Positions 35,642 through 44,914 of a stretch of DNA of 64,000 nt are shown piece by piece (position 1 is the first letter of the stretch; each line of letters opens with the position of its first letter). The position numbers were made by a program, and so were the translations under genes. The stretch comes from Desulfitibacter sp. BRH_c19 (GTDB lineage Bacteria; Bacillota; DSM-16504; Desulfitibacterales; Desulfitibacteraceae), in contig LOER01000046.1 of NCBI GenBank assembly GCA_001515945.1, positions 212,164-276,163 of the forward strand. The letters are read 5' to 3'. The notes under the pieces are model-generated. The model was not told where the DNA came from. It was given only the letters and a program-made list of their open reading frames with translations, and did no database searches.

Positions 35642-35675
35642 AAAGGGTCAGGTTTTGAATTAAACCTGACCCTTT
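35642..35675. repeat. perfect palindromic hairpin, second REP-like class
   Basis: AAAGGGTCAGGTTT and AAACCTGACCCTTT form a 14-pair perfect stem around 6 bases. There is no good T-run, so it is not an ordinary terminator. From memory, GGGTCAGGT-type palindromes also occur with RAYT genes in other bacteria. Confidence 0.6.
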
Positions 35676-35752
35676 AGAATCTATATTGTAGGATGGGCCC
35701 CTTTTGGAGCACAAATTATAACGAATAATTAAATCTTATAACGGAGAGTAAC

Positions 35753-37213
35753 TTAGTAAACTGTAAATAGTACTGAGAAATTTAGCCATTCTATCCTAGG
35801 CTGCCCGTTTCCTCCATCCTCTTTTCCATTGATATTCTGAAAAAGAAACATTACTTTTAGCTGCTCATTTTCATCCACAAAAGTCATATCTTTATTTTCC
35901 AAAACATTTTCTCCAATGTTAGCAGCATGAATATCCAAGGCTACTTGGGCAATGTCCTTCTCATATATAACTTGCCCTTCCTTAGATATTTTGATGATTT
36001 GTGAAGCATAGGAAACACTTAGTGACCCCTGTTTTATCTCAAAAACATCATTTAACCCAAAATATGAAGGCGAAAAGTAATCATACTCTCGAATTTCAAC
36101 CAATTCTCTAGTTTCCTTAGGGTGGTGGCTGAAGTTTTGACCACTATAACTATAAGTTAGGTCAAAACCGAAAACTTCTTGCATCTGATTTAAGGAAAAA
36201 TCTTGGGGAACAACCTTCAGTTCAGTAAGACTATAATATCTATTAAAATATTGGACTATAGAGCTGATACTTATTTTATCAGTTTGAGAAATTTCTTCAG
36301 AAGGTACAATACTCCCATCTACAAGCATATTGTTATTAATTAGAAGCTTCTCCATTTGATTGTTCTGGCTGTATTTGGAGACAGCATAAGAACTACAAGG
36401 TCCTGAAACCACCAAAACGGCGATAATGGCAACGGATATAACTATCTTAATGTTCATGGTGTTCTTTTTAAATGCAAAGTAAAGCATACTACCTGTTATC
36501 CAAAGCCCTCCAACCATAACCAAATATCTATTTTCCGTGATCCCATAAGCATTAATCCGAATCCCCATGGCCACAAACATCATAAGCAATAAAGGCAAAA
36601 TTAATTTAGGAAAATAAGCGATAAATGTTCGAGCCCAAGTATTTTTTTCTTTTAACAAATAAATGAAAAAAATAACTATAGTACTAACAAAGGCATACCA
36701 GAGAACCAGATGGGATACAATCCCTGCTGGCCAGTAACGGATAACTATAATTTTGACAAAGTAAACATACAAAATAGCTGTGTAGACAGATAATAGAGGC
36801 ATCACAATATATAACAACAAAATCTGAAGAAACTTGGGATAGTCCTCACTTTTATATGCTACCCCATAAGCTGGTATGCCAGCTAAAAAATAAGCAGGAG
36901 CAAAGATACCGGCCACCAATAACCAAAGATCAAAATATACTTCCTCAGGTATACCGGCAGAAAACAAGGTATTAATAGTAAAAAGAATCGCAACTAATCC
37001 TCCGAAAAGAATTAATGAATAAGAATACGTTACAATAAAACCAGTAAAGAGCTTAATCACGTAAAGCTCAAAGCCATCTTCACGCCCCAAGTATGGGATA
37101 GCTATAAAAAGCAAATATAAAGCTAGGTTGAAGGCTATGTACCTTGTTATTGACACCATATCCATGTCAGGAAGCAAAAAGTTATAATAGCCAACCAAGA
37201 CTAGAGCCGCCAA
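35753..37213 (-). pseudogene. DUF4153-family membrane protein, main part (separated by a frameshift)
   Basis: 486 residues: about ten hydrophobic helices in residues 1-290 (for example YIAFNLALYLLFIAIPYLG, LVLWYAFVSTIVIFFIYLL) and then a soluble extracytoplasmic domain of about 190 residues (LTELKVVPQDFSLNQ, WLNFSVLFTVY at the end). The open frame begins inside a membrane helix and has no ribosome site, and the missing start lies in the adjoining upstream frame, so this is one gene with a single-base shift near 37207. Role of DUF4153 proteins is unknown. Confidence 0.7.
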
Positions 37214-37470
37214 AGCATATACTTAATAGCTGTCGCCTTTTGCACAGCAATTCTTTCAAAGAACATTTTGATACACAAAGTCAGAGGAATACCTAAGGCC
37301 AGGACCATAGCCACATGGGCTAAAACGTCATCGCTTGGTTTAGTATGATTCATAAAAATTAAAAGCATGACAATGGCCAAGGCTAGAACTAAAGGTGCAG
37401 GAAACCTTCTTAGACTGGACACTAGCCGCAATAATACGTCATTCATAACCCGCAATAACCTTTTTAGCAT
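37201..37470 (-). pseudogene. DUF4153-family membrane protein, N-terminal part (frameshifted)
   Basis: 89 residues with two membrane helices (PLVLALAIVMLLIFM, VAMVLALGIPLTLCI), ending at a TAG in the TTTGGCGGCTC region. Changing frame by -1 at the CTTTGG run at about 37207 joins it smoothly to the 486-residue frame. It may be a genuine mutation, a sequencing error in a short T-run, or much less likely programmed frameshifting. Confidence 0.65.
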
Positions 37471-37530
37471 TTTTTACACCCCATTTGTTATAGACGTATA
37501 CCGGACATAAATTTCTTTCATTACTCGTCA

Positions 37531-37592
37531 TCTTATCCATATTGTACCACTTCTAGGAAACAGAATCTACATACCTCTCCCCTTGCTCCATA
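37531..37592. repeat. decayed RAYT-end/REP-like remnant
   Basis: TCATCTTATCCATATTGTAC, then ACTTCTAGGAAACAG, then ACATACCTCTCCCCTTGCT align in order with the 34.2-kb element, but the palindrome has lost its left arm. It shows an older copy of the same element in the same orientation. Confidence 0.6.
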
Positions 37593-37747
37593 TACGAGTC
37601 TCCAGAAGGTCCCGTATCATTCTATAATTATGTGGTAACTCAGGATTAATTCTAATAATAAAGCTAAAATCAATAATAGTGTTACAAATGCAACTATTTT
37701 TGAAACTATTTGCTAAGCCTCTTCGTCTAAATTAGTGGATGGCGAAA

Positions 37748-37788
37748 GAAGCAATGGAACAGAAGCTTTGTACCTGTCCCTTTGCTTC
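37748..37788. repeat. REP-like palindromic repeat
   Basis: GAAGCA at the left, then AACAGAAGC, TTTGTACCTGTCCC and TTTGCTTC at the right: the same core and flanks as the 34.3-kb copies with a few changes. The 506-base gap between 37471 and 37976 holds this and the decayed copy at 37.55 kb; I see no gene in it. Confidence 0.65.
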
Positions 37789-37976
37789 TTATGTTTTTAA
37801 GTAAATTACCTTGACTGACAAAGTAATATGGCTTACAATGTTCGTATAGAGGTGAGGAATTATGCTTAGCAAAATTTCGAATATCCTATATCGCGGTAAT
37901 AATCATGTCATATACCAACATATTAGCCTTTGAAAATGGCTGTTATTGACAATAAAAAGGAGTTAATTATACTTAT

Positions 37977-38555
37977 ATGAATCAACAAAAAGATATTTAC
38001 TTAATTTTTACAAAAACAGGAACTTGGCTTTCGAAATTAATTTCCACATTTTCTCAAATAAAATATGCACATGCATCTATTAGTTTTGATAACAGCTTTA
38101 CTAAAATGTATTCATTTGGCAGGACTGACCCTGATAACCCTTTCTCAGGTGGATTTGTCGAAGAAAACTTGTATGAAGGGGTTTACAAGAATCTTCCCGG
38201 CTGTGAGTGCTTGATATATAGTGTTAGAGTAACCGAAGAACAGTATTTTTCCTTGCAGAAACAGGTTGAAAAATTTCTGAGAGAAAAAGAGAACTATAAA
38301 TATAATTTTATAGGTTTATTTGGCATTTTACTCAACAAGCCAATAAAAAGGCCAAACCACTACTTTTGCTCACAGTTTGTTTCCGAAATTTTAATTAATA
38401 GTAATGTTCTCTACAATGAAAAAGTACCAGAGCTTATCAAGACAGATGAATTATTCTCCATAGAAGACAAAGAATTTATTTATGAAGGGTTTATAACTGA
38501 AAGTTGTAGAATCCCAAACCAAGAAGCTATAGCCAATCCCATAATGATTTTCTAA
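37977..38555 (+). CDS. permuted papain-like hydrolase (YiiX/C92, NlpC/P60-like family)
   Basis: 192 residues. The circularly permuted arrangement puts His first (KYAHASISFDN, His near 35) and Cys later (NHYFCSQFVSEIL, Cys near 133), as in YaeF/YiiX and C92-type amidases or lipid hydrolases. It has no signal peptide, so it may act on a membrane lipid or cytoplasmic substrate. AAAGGAG is 14 bases from the ATG, a longer spacing than usual. It is isolated between repeats and a pseudogene. Confidence 0.72.
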   Translation: MNQQKDIYLIFTKTGTWLSKLISTFSQIKYAHASISFDNSFTKMYSFGRTDPDNPFSGGFVEENLYEGVYKNLPGCECLIYSVRVTEEQYFSLQKQVEKFLREKENYKYNFIGLFGILLNKPIKRPNHYFCSQFVSEILINSNVLYNEKVPELIKTDELFSIEDKEFIYEGFITESCRIPNQEAIANPIMIF

Positions 38556-38599
38556 CTATTATACTTAAGAAATGGATGGCAAAATTAGCTACATAAAGT

Positions 38600-38862
38600 T
38601 TAAACATGAATACTATCCTTGTATCTTTTAATTTTCCTTGCAGTTTTGATAAATTCATCACTTAATTGTTTCTTTTCTTGCTCTTCTATAGTTTCAGACA
38701 ATTTACCGCTTAGAAAGGCTAACTTGCAACAAGTGTTGTTTTACCAACCCCATTTGCACCAATAAGTCCAATTTTATCTTGAGCATTTATTTTTCCATCT
38801 ACGGCTTTTAGTACTTTTTTTACATGGTAATCCTTACAGAAGTTTTTTAAATATAAATTCAC
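38600..38862 (-). pseudogene. ABC-F ATPase remnant (internally deleted)
   Basis: A GTG start with GGGAGATGATAGA before it opens a frame reading NLYLKNFCKDYHVKKVLKA and the Walker A GANGVGKTTL, then stops at TAG. In the next frame LAFLSGKLSETIEEQEKK and IKTARKIKRYKDSIHV follow to a TAA at 38600; these look like the far end of an ABC-F protein. About 400 or more residues between are missing, so a deletion joined the two ends. ABC-F proteins act on the ribosome, many giving antibiotic resistance. Confidence 0.7.
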
Positions 38863-38925
38863 TCTATCATCTCCCGACCGATCTTCTCACCAATATTAAG
38901 AGATGATAAGCGTAAAACAAAACAC

Positions 38926-38965
38926 AAAAAAGCTGCACTTAAACACACAGGTGTTTTACTGCAGC
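38926..38965 (-). terminator. terminator-like hairpin upstream of the ABC-F remnant
   Basis: On the minus strand GCTGCAGTAAAACAC and GTGTTTAAGTGCAGC pair with two mismatches and are followed by TTTTTT. It lies 65-100 bases before the ABC-F start, where attenuators of ABC-F resistance genes are often found. Confidence 0.6.
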
Positions 38966-39052
38966 AATCTTAATCTATATAGCCTAATAAATCAGAAGCA
39001 TATATTTAAATACATTTGAAATTTCCTGTTAGTGTTTTAACTATCACATCTT

Positions 39053-39084
39053 AAAAAAGCGCACACCTATTTATATGTGTACAC
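39053..39084 (-). terminator. terminator downstream of the PEP-synthase-like gene
   Basis: On the minus strand GTGTACAC and GTGTGCGC pair (8 positions, two G-U) and are followed by TTTTTT, about 190 bases after the stop at 39275. The rest of the 38556-39274 gap shows only the ABC-F remnant and its leader. Confidence 0.55.
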
Positions 39085-39274
39085 AGATTTAAGATCATTA
39101 TTTGATTTACTTAATAGTTAAACGCACTTTCTTCATTTCGCACCTCATAATTTTAGGTAATTCCAAATTTTTCATCTCATTAGTAAAAAAACTCCAGTTT
39201 CAGTTGATGTGTAGCATAGTAGTACAAATTATATAGTTAGTCAAGCCCCTTAACAGCCAAAAAACCGGGTTACC

Positions 39275-41635
39275 TCAATCCAATATCTGTACCACTCCAT
39301 GTCCCCCATCAACCAATACCCTGTCCCCTGTTTTAAGCCTTGTTGTGGCATTGCCACATCCCACAACAGCCGGGATACCAAGTTCTCTGGCTACGATAGC
39401 AGCGTGAGATAGTGGTGCTCCAATGTCTGTAATAATTGCTGCAGCTTTGGGAAAAAAAAGAGTCCATCCAATATTGGTCGTTGTAGCAACTAATATTTCA
39501 CCTGGCAAAAGTTTTTCCCCTTCTTCTGTATTCAAAAGGATTCGTACAATTCCTTCTACTTTACCAGCTGCTCCAGCATAACCCTTAAGAGTTTCAGAAT
39601 CCGATGCACTAACAGTATGCATAGTAGCATCATAATATTCCAACCTTCTATTAGGGTCTTTTGCCCATTCATATGGATTAAAACGCCCCCTGATAATTGA
39701 TGGAAATTGCGGTAGAGCTTTATATTTCTCAAAATTCTCTTTCCTTGAAGGAATATGCTTTACTGAATCATATCTACCAGACAACAAATCTTCAACTTCA
39801 TTAATATAAAGGAAAAACACATCATCTCCTATTCCAGTAAGTTCTCCTGTCTTGAGCATAAATGTCCGCATAACTCTAAAAACCCTTACAAATTCTGAAC
39901 GAGCTGCTTCTCTGACACGAGCACCTTCAGATGCTTTGATTATTTGCTTCTCAAGCCATTTTACCTTATTAGGAACACGCTCTTGAAACCTCTTCAATGC
40001 ATCTTCATATTGAGTATGCTGCTTTTTTAGTAGCCCTTCCACATCAGTATCTGACTTTTTAAATTCCTCTATCTGTTTCTCCAGCCAAGTATCATCCTCT
40101 AGGGGATCAGGCATGGATAACTCAAACTCATGGGGTCCTCGATGACCATACTCCACCAAGTATTCCTCACGAGTCATTTCCCCTTTAATAATCTTTGCAA
40201 TGCCCACAACCGGTCCAAGACTTGCCAAACCTGAATCTCTCCTTAGGTTGGACAGGAGGGTGTTAGCATCTTCACTTCCTATTAACTTTGTAAGCTTCTT
40301 ATTGAATGCCAAAGCAATCCCAGCTTTACTCCCACCTGTTATTAGACTCCACCAAGCCTTAGAGTTATAGGGCTCAAGTTCTTTCTTCCATAACTCCAAC
40401 AGTTCTTCCTTTGTCTTTATTATTTTGATTTGTTCTGTCATCCTCCTGCACCAAATCGGTGTGTCTTTGAGAAACTGCGGCATATTTTTAGAGGCTCTTA
40501 GAGTACCCTGGATTAAATGCCTTACCCCCGGTAACATCAGCTTAATCAAACCTAATCGTGAAAATGGGTAAACAGGCACACTTAAGTCCTCAGGAATATG
40601 GCCAAATACGTCACCGATTAGTAGTTGCATGGCACGTTTGGCATCCCAACCATATAATGCCGTAATGGCAGATAATCTTTGGCTAAGATTTGAGTAGATT
40701 CTTCCACAAATATTGCCGGACCATAGATAGTATCCTGGAATAAAACTGATTTCAATGTCCAGGTCTCTAACTATACTCCAGGTAAGTGGCGTAATAACAT
40801 CAGGAATTGCCTCTCCTACATTTGTATTTACCCAAAGGGCATCTCCGGCTAAACTTTCGTTTATTTCATAAGTGTCCAAATTTCCTGATGTCAATGTGGT
40901 TATCGGCCTTGCCTGCAGGAGGTACAGTTTCCCCTTTGCCACAGCCCATTCAATATCCTGAGGACTTCCCAATTCCTTCTCAAGCTTGGCAGCATATTTA
41001 TATAGATTTGAAGCATATTTCTTAAAATCATCGGGACCCTTATATTTCCCCTTTGGCCGAATCAATTTAAAAGGATATGCATCAGCCTCTCCCGATACAA
41101 GCTGCTCACCCAATCCATATACGTAATTTCCTATCATATTTTCAAAGCTTCCTGATATCGGATCAGCCGTAAACAAAACGCCTGAAATTTCAGACGGCAC
41201 CATTAATTGAATCACTACAGCTATCTGGTGAGTCTGGTCCATACCTTGAACAGAGCTATATACTTTTACTCTTTCCGATTGTCTTGACTTATAAACCGCA
41301 TGGATGGCTTTTAGAATTTCCTCGTCCGTATTGACATTGAGAACAGTTTCAAACTCACCTGCAAATGCTGCTTGGGCAGAGTCCTCGCTTAAAGCAGAGG
41401 ATCTTACTGCAAACAGCACTTCTGCCTTGTTTTTTCTGACCGTCTGCAGATGAACTCGCACCTCATCCCAGGCTTCATCAGTTAATCTTTCATCCTGAAA
41501 AACCGACGGTAAAACAACAAAGCCTTCCGGTACTGGAAATCCACCCTGAAACATTCTAGCCAGCATGGCACCTTTTCCACCTGCAAAGTCTTGAAGTTCA
41601 GGAGTCAACTCTTTAAAGCTTTTAACCATATTCAC
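39275..41635 (-). CDS. PEP/pyruvate-binding ATP-grasp phosphotransferase (rifampin phosphotransferase / PEP synthase-like)
   Basis: About 786 residues: an N-terminal ATP-grasp domain (about 1-300, GGKGAMLARM, FAVRSSALSEDSAQAAFAGE, QDIEWAVAKGKLYLLQARPITT), a central helical region (about 310-690, EYGHRGPHEFELS), and a C-terminal swivelling His domain with APLSHAAIVARELGIPAVVG (His near 744) ending at residue 786. PEP synthase would need a PEP-binding TIM barrel, which I do not see; this three-part plan fits rifampin phosphotransferase-like enzymes. GTG start chosen from AAAGGGGTGA before it. Confidence 0.75.
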   Translation of the reverse strand: MNMVKSFKELTPELQDFAGGKGAMLARMFQGGFPVPEGFVVLPSVFQDERLTDEAWDEVRVHLQTVRKNKAEVLFAVRSSALSEDSAQAAFAGEFETVLNVNTDEEILKAIHAVYKSRQSERVKVYSSVQGMDQTHQIAVVIQLMVPSEISGVLFTADPISGSFENMIGNYVYGLGEQLVSGEADAYPFKLIRPKGKYKGPDDFKKYASNLYKYAAKLEKELGSPQDIEWAVAKGKLYLLQARPITTLTSGNLDTYEINESLAGDALWVNTNVGEAIPDVITPLTWSIVRDLDIEISFIPGYYLWSGNICGRIYSNLSQRLSAITALYGWDAKRAMQLLIGDVFGHIPEDLSVPVYPFSRLGLIKLMLPGVRHLIQGTLRASKNMPQFLKDTPIWCRRMTEQIKIIKTKEELLELWKKELEPYNSKAWWSLITGGSKAGIALAFNKKLTKLIGSEDANTLLSNLRRDSGLASLGPVVGIAKIIKGEMTREEYLVEYGHRGPHEFELSMPDPLEDDTWLEKQIEEFKKSDTDVEGLLKKQHTQYEDALKRFQERVPNKVKWLEKQIIKASEGARVREAARSEFVRVFRVMRTFMLKTGELTGIGDDVFFLYINEVEDLLSGRYDSVKHIPSRKENFEKYKALPQFPSIIRGRFNPYEWAKDPNRRLEYYDATMHTVSASDSETLKGYAGAAGKVEGIVRILLNTEEGEKLLPGEILVATTTNIGWTLFFPKAAAIITDIGAPLSHAAIVARELGIPAVVGCGNATTRLKTGDRVLVDGGHGVVQILD

Positions 41636-41712
41636 TATAAAAATCACCCCTTTATTCGTTTGAGACATTCCAGTTCTAAAAGTTGGAAGTAAGAAGTACC
41701 AACCTTTAATTT

Positions 41713-42354
41713 CTAGTACGGTGTGTCCTCTGACCTTTGAATCCCATATCGAATCATAGAAAGAAAACTATTCCTCTCATTAAGAAAGTTTCGGAGATAC
41801 GTTTCATCCAAATCGCCATCATCTGTCAATTCCGATAAATACTTGTTATCAAAATAATCTAGTGTGAGCATTACCAGTTTGAAGGCCTGCCCACGGTCCA
41901 CGCCTTTCCTGAGCGGAACTTTTTCAAACAGAATCTTCCACTCCTTGTCCTTATTGGCAATCAACAACCCGTACTTTTCTTCAATTTTCGCCTTCAATTC
42001 ATTCGGTGTTGCAAAAAAGGCCTCTCTCACAACCTTATACAAGTCGGGATTTTTTTTGTAATAATCGAATTTGATGATACTGAATTTTTCTTTGGCTACA
42101 AAAAAATCCTGGTATTCCAACAGATTTTCAAAGCCCATTTCAATCCTTCCTTTTTCGAAGCATCTATCCAAAACACTAAGATATAACTCTTTCTTGCTGT
42201 TGAAATGATGGAAGATAAGTGCCTTTGATATGCCCGCCACCTCCGCCAGCATTGCAGTAGAAGTTTTCTCATATCCGTAGCGGGCAAACACGCTCAGACA
42301 GGCATCCAAGATTTGTTTTTTTTCATAAAGTTGTAAAGGCAAGGTCCATACCAC
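41713..42354 (-). CDS. TetR-family transcriptional regulator
   Basis: About 213 residues. The N-terminal helix-turn-helix reads LDACLSVFARYGYEKTSTAMLAEVAGISKALIFHHFNSKKELYLSVLD (about 16-63), a textbook TetR domain, followed by a helical ligand domain. It stands directly upstream of, and in the same direction as, the phosphotransferase-like gene (about 75-base gap), so it probably regulates it. Start uncertain: a GTG here or a TTG four codons later, which is better spaced from AAAAGGTGG. Confidence 0.88.
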   Translation of the reverse strand: MVWTLPLQLYEKKQILDACLSVFARYGYEKTSTAMLAEVAGISKALIFHHFNSKKELYLSVLDRCFEKGRIEMGFENLLEYQDFFVAKEKFSIIKFDYYKKNPDLYKVVREAFFATPNELKAKIEEKYGLLIANKDKEWKILFEKVPLRKGVDRGQAFKLVMLTLDYFDNKYLSELTDDGDLDETYLRNFLNERNSFLSMIRYGIQRSEDTPY

Positions 42355-42454
42355 CTTTTCATTATACTAACCGTCTGGTCATCATAATCATATCATATGC
42401 TAACCAAGCGGTCAATATATTTAGATTGTTCTTACAGGGGTCAATTTATATCAT

Positions 42455-42495
42455 AAAAAAAGCCGGTCGAGGTACATTTCATTCCTCAATCGGTC
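42455..42495 (-). terminator. intrinsic terminator after the YdeI-like gene
   Basis: On the minus strand ACCGATTGAGG and CCTCGACCGGC pair over most positions and are followed by seven T. It lies in the 320-base gap 42355-42674, where I see no gene. Confidence 0.65.
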
Positions 42496-42674
42496 ACAAG
42501 TATCTATGGGACTTAAAGACGCCAAATATAAAATAATAAACAACGGAGAAAATGGGATCATATTAGTGGGATGTTTCAAAGAAGATTTAAACGTAGTTAT
42601 AATAGTGCATTTTACTAAGTTAAGAACTGTGTCAAATTCAGCGGGAGTAAAATCTCCCCCTGAATTAAGATATC

Positions 42675-43133
42675 TTACTTCAATTTCTTATTCTCAGCAA
42701 GCATTACCAAAGCCTTTTCCATTCTTGCATTTCTTGTTTCAGCCTTTTTCGCCCCCGTTATCCATGTAACATATTCTTTTTTACGCGAAAATGATAGTTT
42801 CTCAAAATAATCTTTAGAACTAGGGTTCTGTCCCAATGCTATTTTGAAATCCTCTGGCATCTCTATTATACGTTCTTCCTCATCCTTCTCAACCTCAACG
42901 GTAATAATATCACCGGATTCTTTACCTATCTCTTTACGCAGGGCTTGAGTTAATCCAATCATGTAACACCCGGCCATCCTAACTATAGAACCTCGATATT
43001 CTTTCCCGTCAAAATAAGCTTTAACTTTGACACGCTTTGCACCAAATACATCCTCTACATCAAATGGAATTTCAACGTAGGCTCCATTTATACCCTCATG
43101 CTTTTTAATCTCTGCCATAAACTTTTGTCTCAT
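42675..43133 (-). CDS. YdeI/OmdA family protein with N-terminal DUF1905
   Basis: 152 residues. Residues about 4-85 form a DUF1905 beta domain (HEGINGAYVEIPFDVEDVFG, RGSIVRMAGCYMIGLTQALRKEIG), and the C-terminal part (MPEDFKIALGQNPSSKDYFEKLSFSRKKEYVTWITGAKKAETR) is the bacteriocin-protection/YdeI domain. The family is widespread and its role is not established. AGGAGTGGCAGT precedes the ATG. Confidence 0.85.
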   Translation of the reverse strand: MRQKFMAEIKKHEGINGAYVEIPFDVEDVFGAKRVKVKAYFDGKEYRGSIVRMAGCYMIGLTQALRKEIGKESGDIITVEVEKDEEERIIEMPEDFKIALGQNPSSKDYFEKLSFSRKKEYVTWITGAKKAETRNARMEKALVMLAENKKLK

Positions 43134-43160
43134 ACTGCCACTCCTAATAAAAATATTATA

Positions 43161-43495
43161 TTAGACAATTCCCGCTGCTCTGATTTCCTCCACTAGTGCC
43201 CGAAACCGCCGGCTTACATAGTGAGTTAATATCTCTGTCCAATCCAGTAAGTCATCCAATACTTGACATTCTCGAACAATCCATTCCATCAGTTCCTGTA
43301 AGAAAATATCAACCTGCGGATCAGAATCCTGGTAAGTCTGCACACGTTCCAGCCATAGCCTCCCACAAAAATGACTCGAATTCGTCACAACCTTCGATCA
43401 GTTCATCGTCACTTATTTCCTCACTGTTTACGATCTGCATGATGGCGATCACCGTATGTAGCCTCGGTAATAACAAGATGGGGAGAGAACTTCTT
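43161..43495 (-). pseudogene. hypothetical protein gene broken by a frameshift
   Basis: The upstream frame reads LPRLHTVIAIMQIVNSEEI then DELIEGCDEFESFLWEAM and the downstream frame LERVQTYQDSDPQVDIFL then LLDWTEILTHYVSRRF to a stop at 43161; one -1 shift near 43370 joins them. The joined product would be about 100 residues, helical and acidic, with no family I recognise. No convincing ribosome site is seen. Confidence 0.45.
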
Positions 43496-43636
43496 ATGCA
43501 TTAGTACCGATTATGAGTAAGTGAGCTGAAGCACCTATTTCATCTGCTTCACCTAATGGTATGTATTGCATTATTTTATATGTTTAAATAACTAATCTAA
43601 TTATAGCAGAGTAATGTAAAATGGTTTAGATAAAGT

Positions 43637-44000
43637 TTGGGCAACGGTGGAATCAATTCAAATGTGCTTCGATTTTCTGTCCCAGGTTTAAGCCATTTCA
43701 TGATTTTATCATCCGCAAAGCCTGAATTTCCTGCTTATCCAATGGAATATCTTTTGTTACAGTACAGTAAATACTTCTTCAAAGAAAACAGTATCATGGC
43801 CACAAGCATAACTGTAAAACCAAAAATGCTTAAACTGCAAAAATTGCTTATTTACCAAGGAGTTCAAGTACAATACTGTTGGCTTGTTAATCCGGAGGAA
43901 CAAACCCTCCATTGCTTCTCCCTCAGGAATTGCTTATACGCCCTAGTTGCAGCCGAATGGATGAAGACGTTGTAGAACACCCAAGTTTTATCGGATTATC
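43637..44000 (+). pseudogene. Uma2-type putative endonuclease, decayed fragment
   Basis: KLQKLLIYQGVQVQYCWLVN and EEQTLHCFSLRN match the middle of Uma2 (restriction-endonuclease-like DUF820) proteins, and in another frame DEDVVEHPSFIGLSITL matches their usual C-terminus. The catalytic N-terminal part is missing or scrambled and at least one frameshift is needed, so this is debris. Confidence 0.55.
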
Positions 44001-44025
44001 CATTACCTTAAACGACTGTGGTATA

Positions 44026-44823
44026 CTATACATTCAAATCTCTTTTTCTATAAAATACATAGGTTGTACTGAATAGTACTGGAATAATTACAGCGGACAG
44101 TATTACATAGACAGCATCAAAACCTCCATCAAGCAATAGATTTTTAGCTTCATAATATTTAAAAGGTGTAAGGTATTTCAAATTTTCAATCCTGCTGTTT
44201 ATATCAATGGCTACCGATAGTATAAATGTGATCAATAATATTCCTGTAGATAGCGATGTAGCAGTCTTTGGATTCTTGCTTATAGCTGCTATTGCTGTAC
44301 CGATAAATAAGAATATTAGCTGTAACATAAACATTCCAATCATCAATACTGTTATGTCACCAATTACCGATTCGCCATTACTATATTTTTGTACCATAAC
44401 AATAGAGGAAACAAACGTTACAAGATTCAATACTAATATATTTACTAAAGTTGCTGATAGTTTTGATGTTATTATTTTATTTCTTGAAATAGGTTTTACT
44501 AATAAAAACTCTGCTGTTTTATCTCTCTCTTCCTTTGAAATTATATTGGCTCCAAGCATTGCAGCATGGATAGTTGCCATTACTACCAAGTATATAAACA
44601 GTACTCCGTAATACCCAATGACAGTTGATAAATCGAAAGTGCCTAAACCCATAATAGCCTTTAAGGAATTTGGCATTTGACCCAGTAAGTCATTTATAGA
44701 TTGACCAGAGGCTGATAAAGCAGCATATTTACCCATACTGCTAGCAACCATTAAGAACACACCAATACTCCATATAATAAGGGATTTCCTATTGGCTTTC
44801 ATTTCTCTAATAAACACATTCAT
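44026..44823 (-). CDS. ABC-2 type transporter permease (second of pair)
   Basis: 265 residues with six hydrophobic segments, starting MNVFIREMKANRKSLIIWS, very like its neighbour. The conserved ISKEERDKTAEFLLVKPISRNKIITSK segment after helix 2-3 is typical of these permeases. The start was set at the ATG after AGGAGGTTGTAAACTT; 26 codons further upstream are open but unsupported. It is the last gene of an ATPase-permease-permease operon. Confidence 0.85.
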   Translation of the reverse strand: MNVFIREMKANRKSLIIWSIGVFLMVASSMGKYAALSASGQSINDLLGQMPNSLKAIMGLGTFDLSTVIGYYGVLFIYLVVMATIHAAMLGANIISKEERDKTAEFLLVKPISRNKIITSKLSATLVNILVLNLVTFVSSIVMVQKYSNGESVIGDITVLMIGMFMLQLIFLFIGTAIAAISKNPKTATSLSTGILLITFILSVAIDINSRIENLKYLTPFKYYEAKNLLLDGGFDAVYVILSAVIIPVLFSTTYVFYRKRDLNV

Positions 44824-44914
44824 AAGTTTACAACCTCCTGTAAATGAAAGGGGACACACCATTATTTTGGGTATTCCTTTATGGTCGAGGAATGTCCCCA
44901 ATCAAACTGATAAT

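Noticed and set aside
35458..35643. 61-residue open frame on the minus strand between PadR and DUF4153 genes
   Set aside because: No ribosome site and no recognisable pattern; it ends at a palindrome.
42506..42769. 87-residue plus-strand frame
   Set aside because: It crosses the end of the YdeI-like gene antisense and has no ribosome site.
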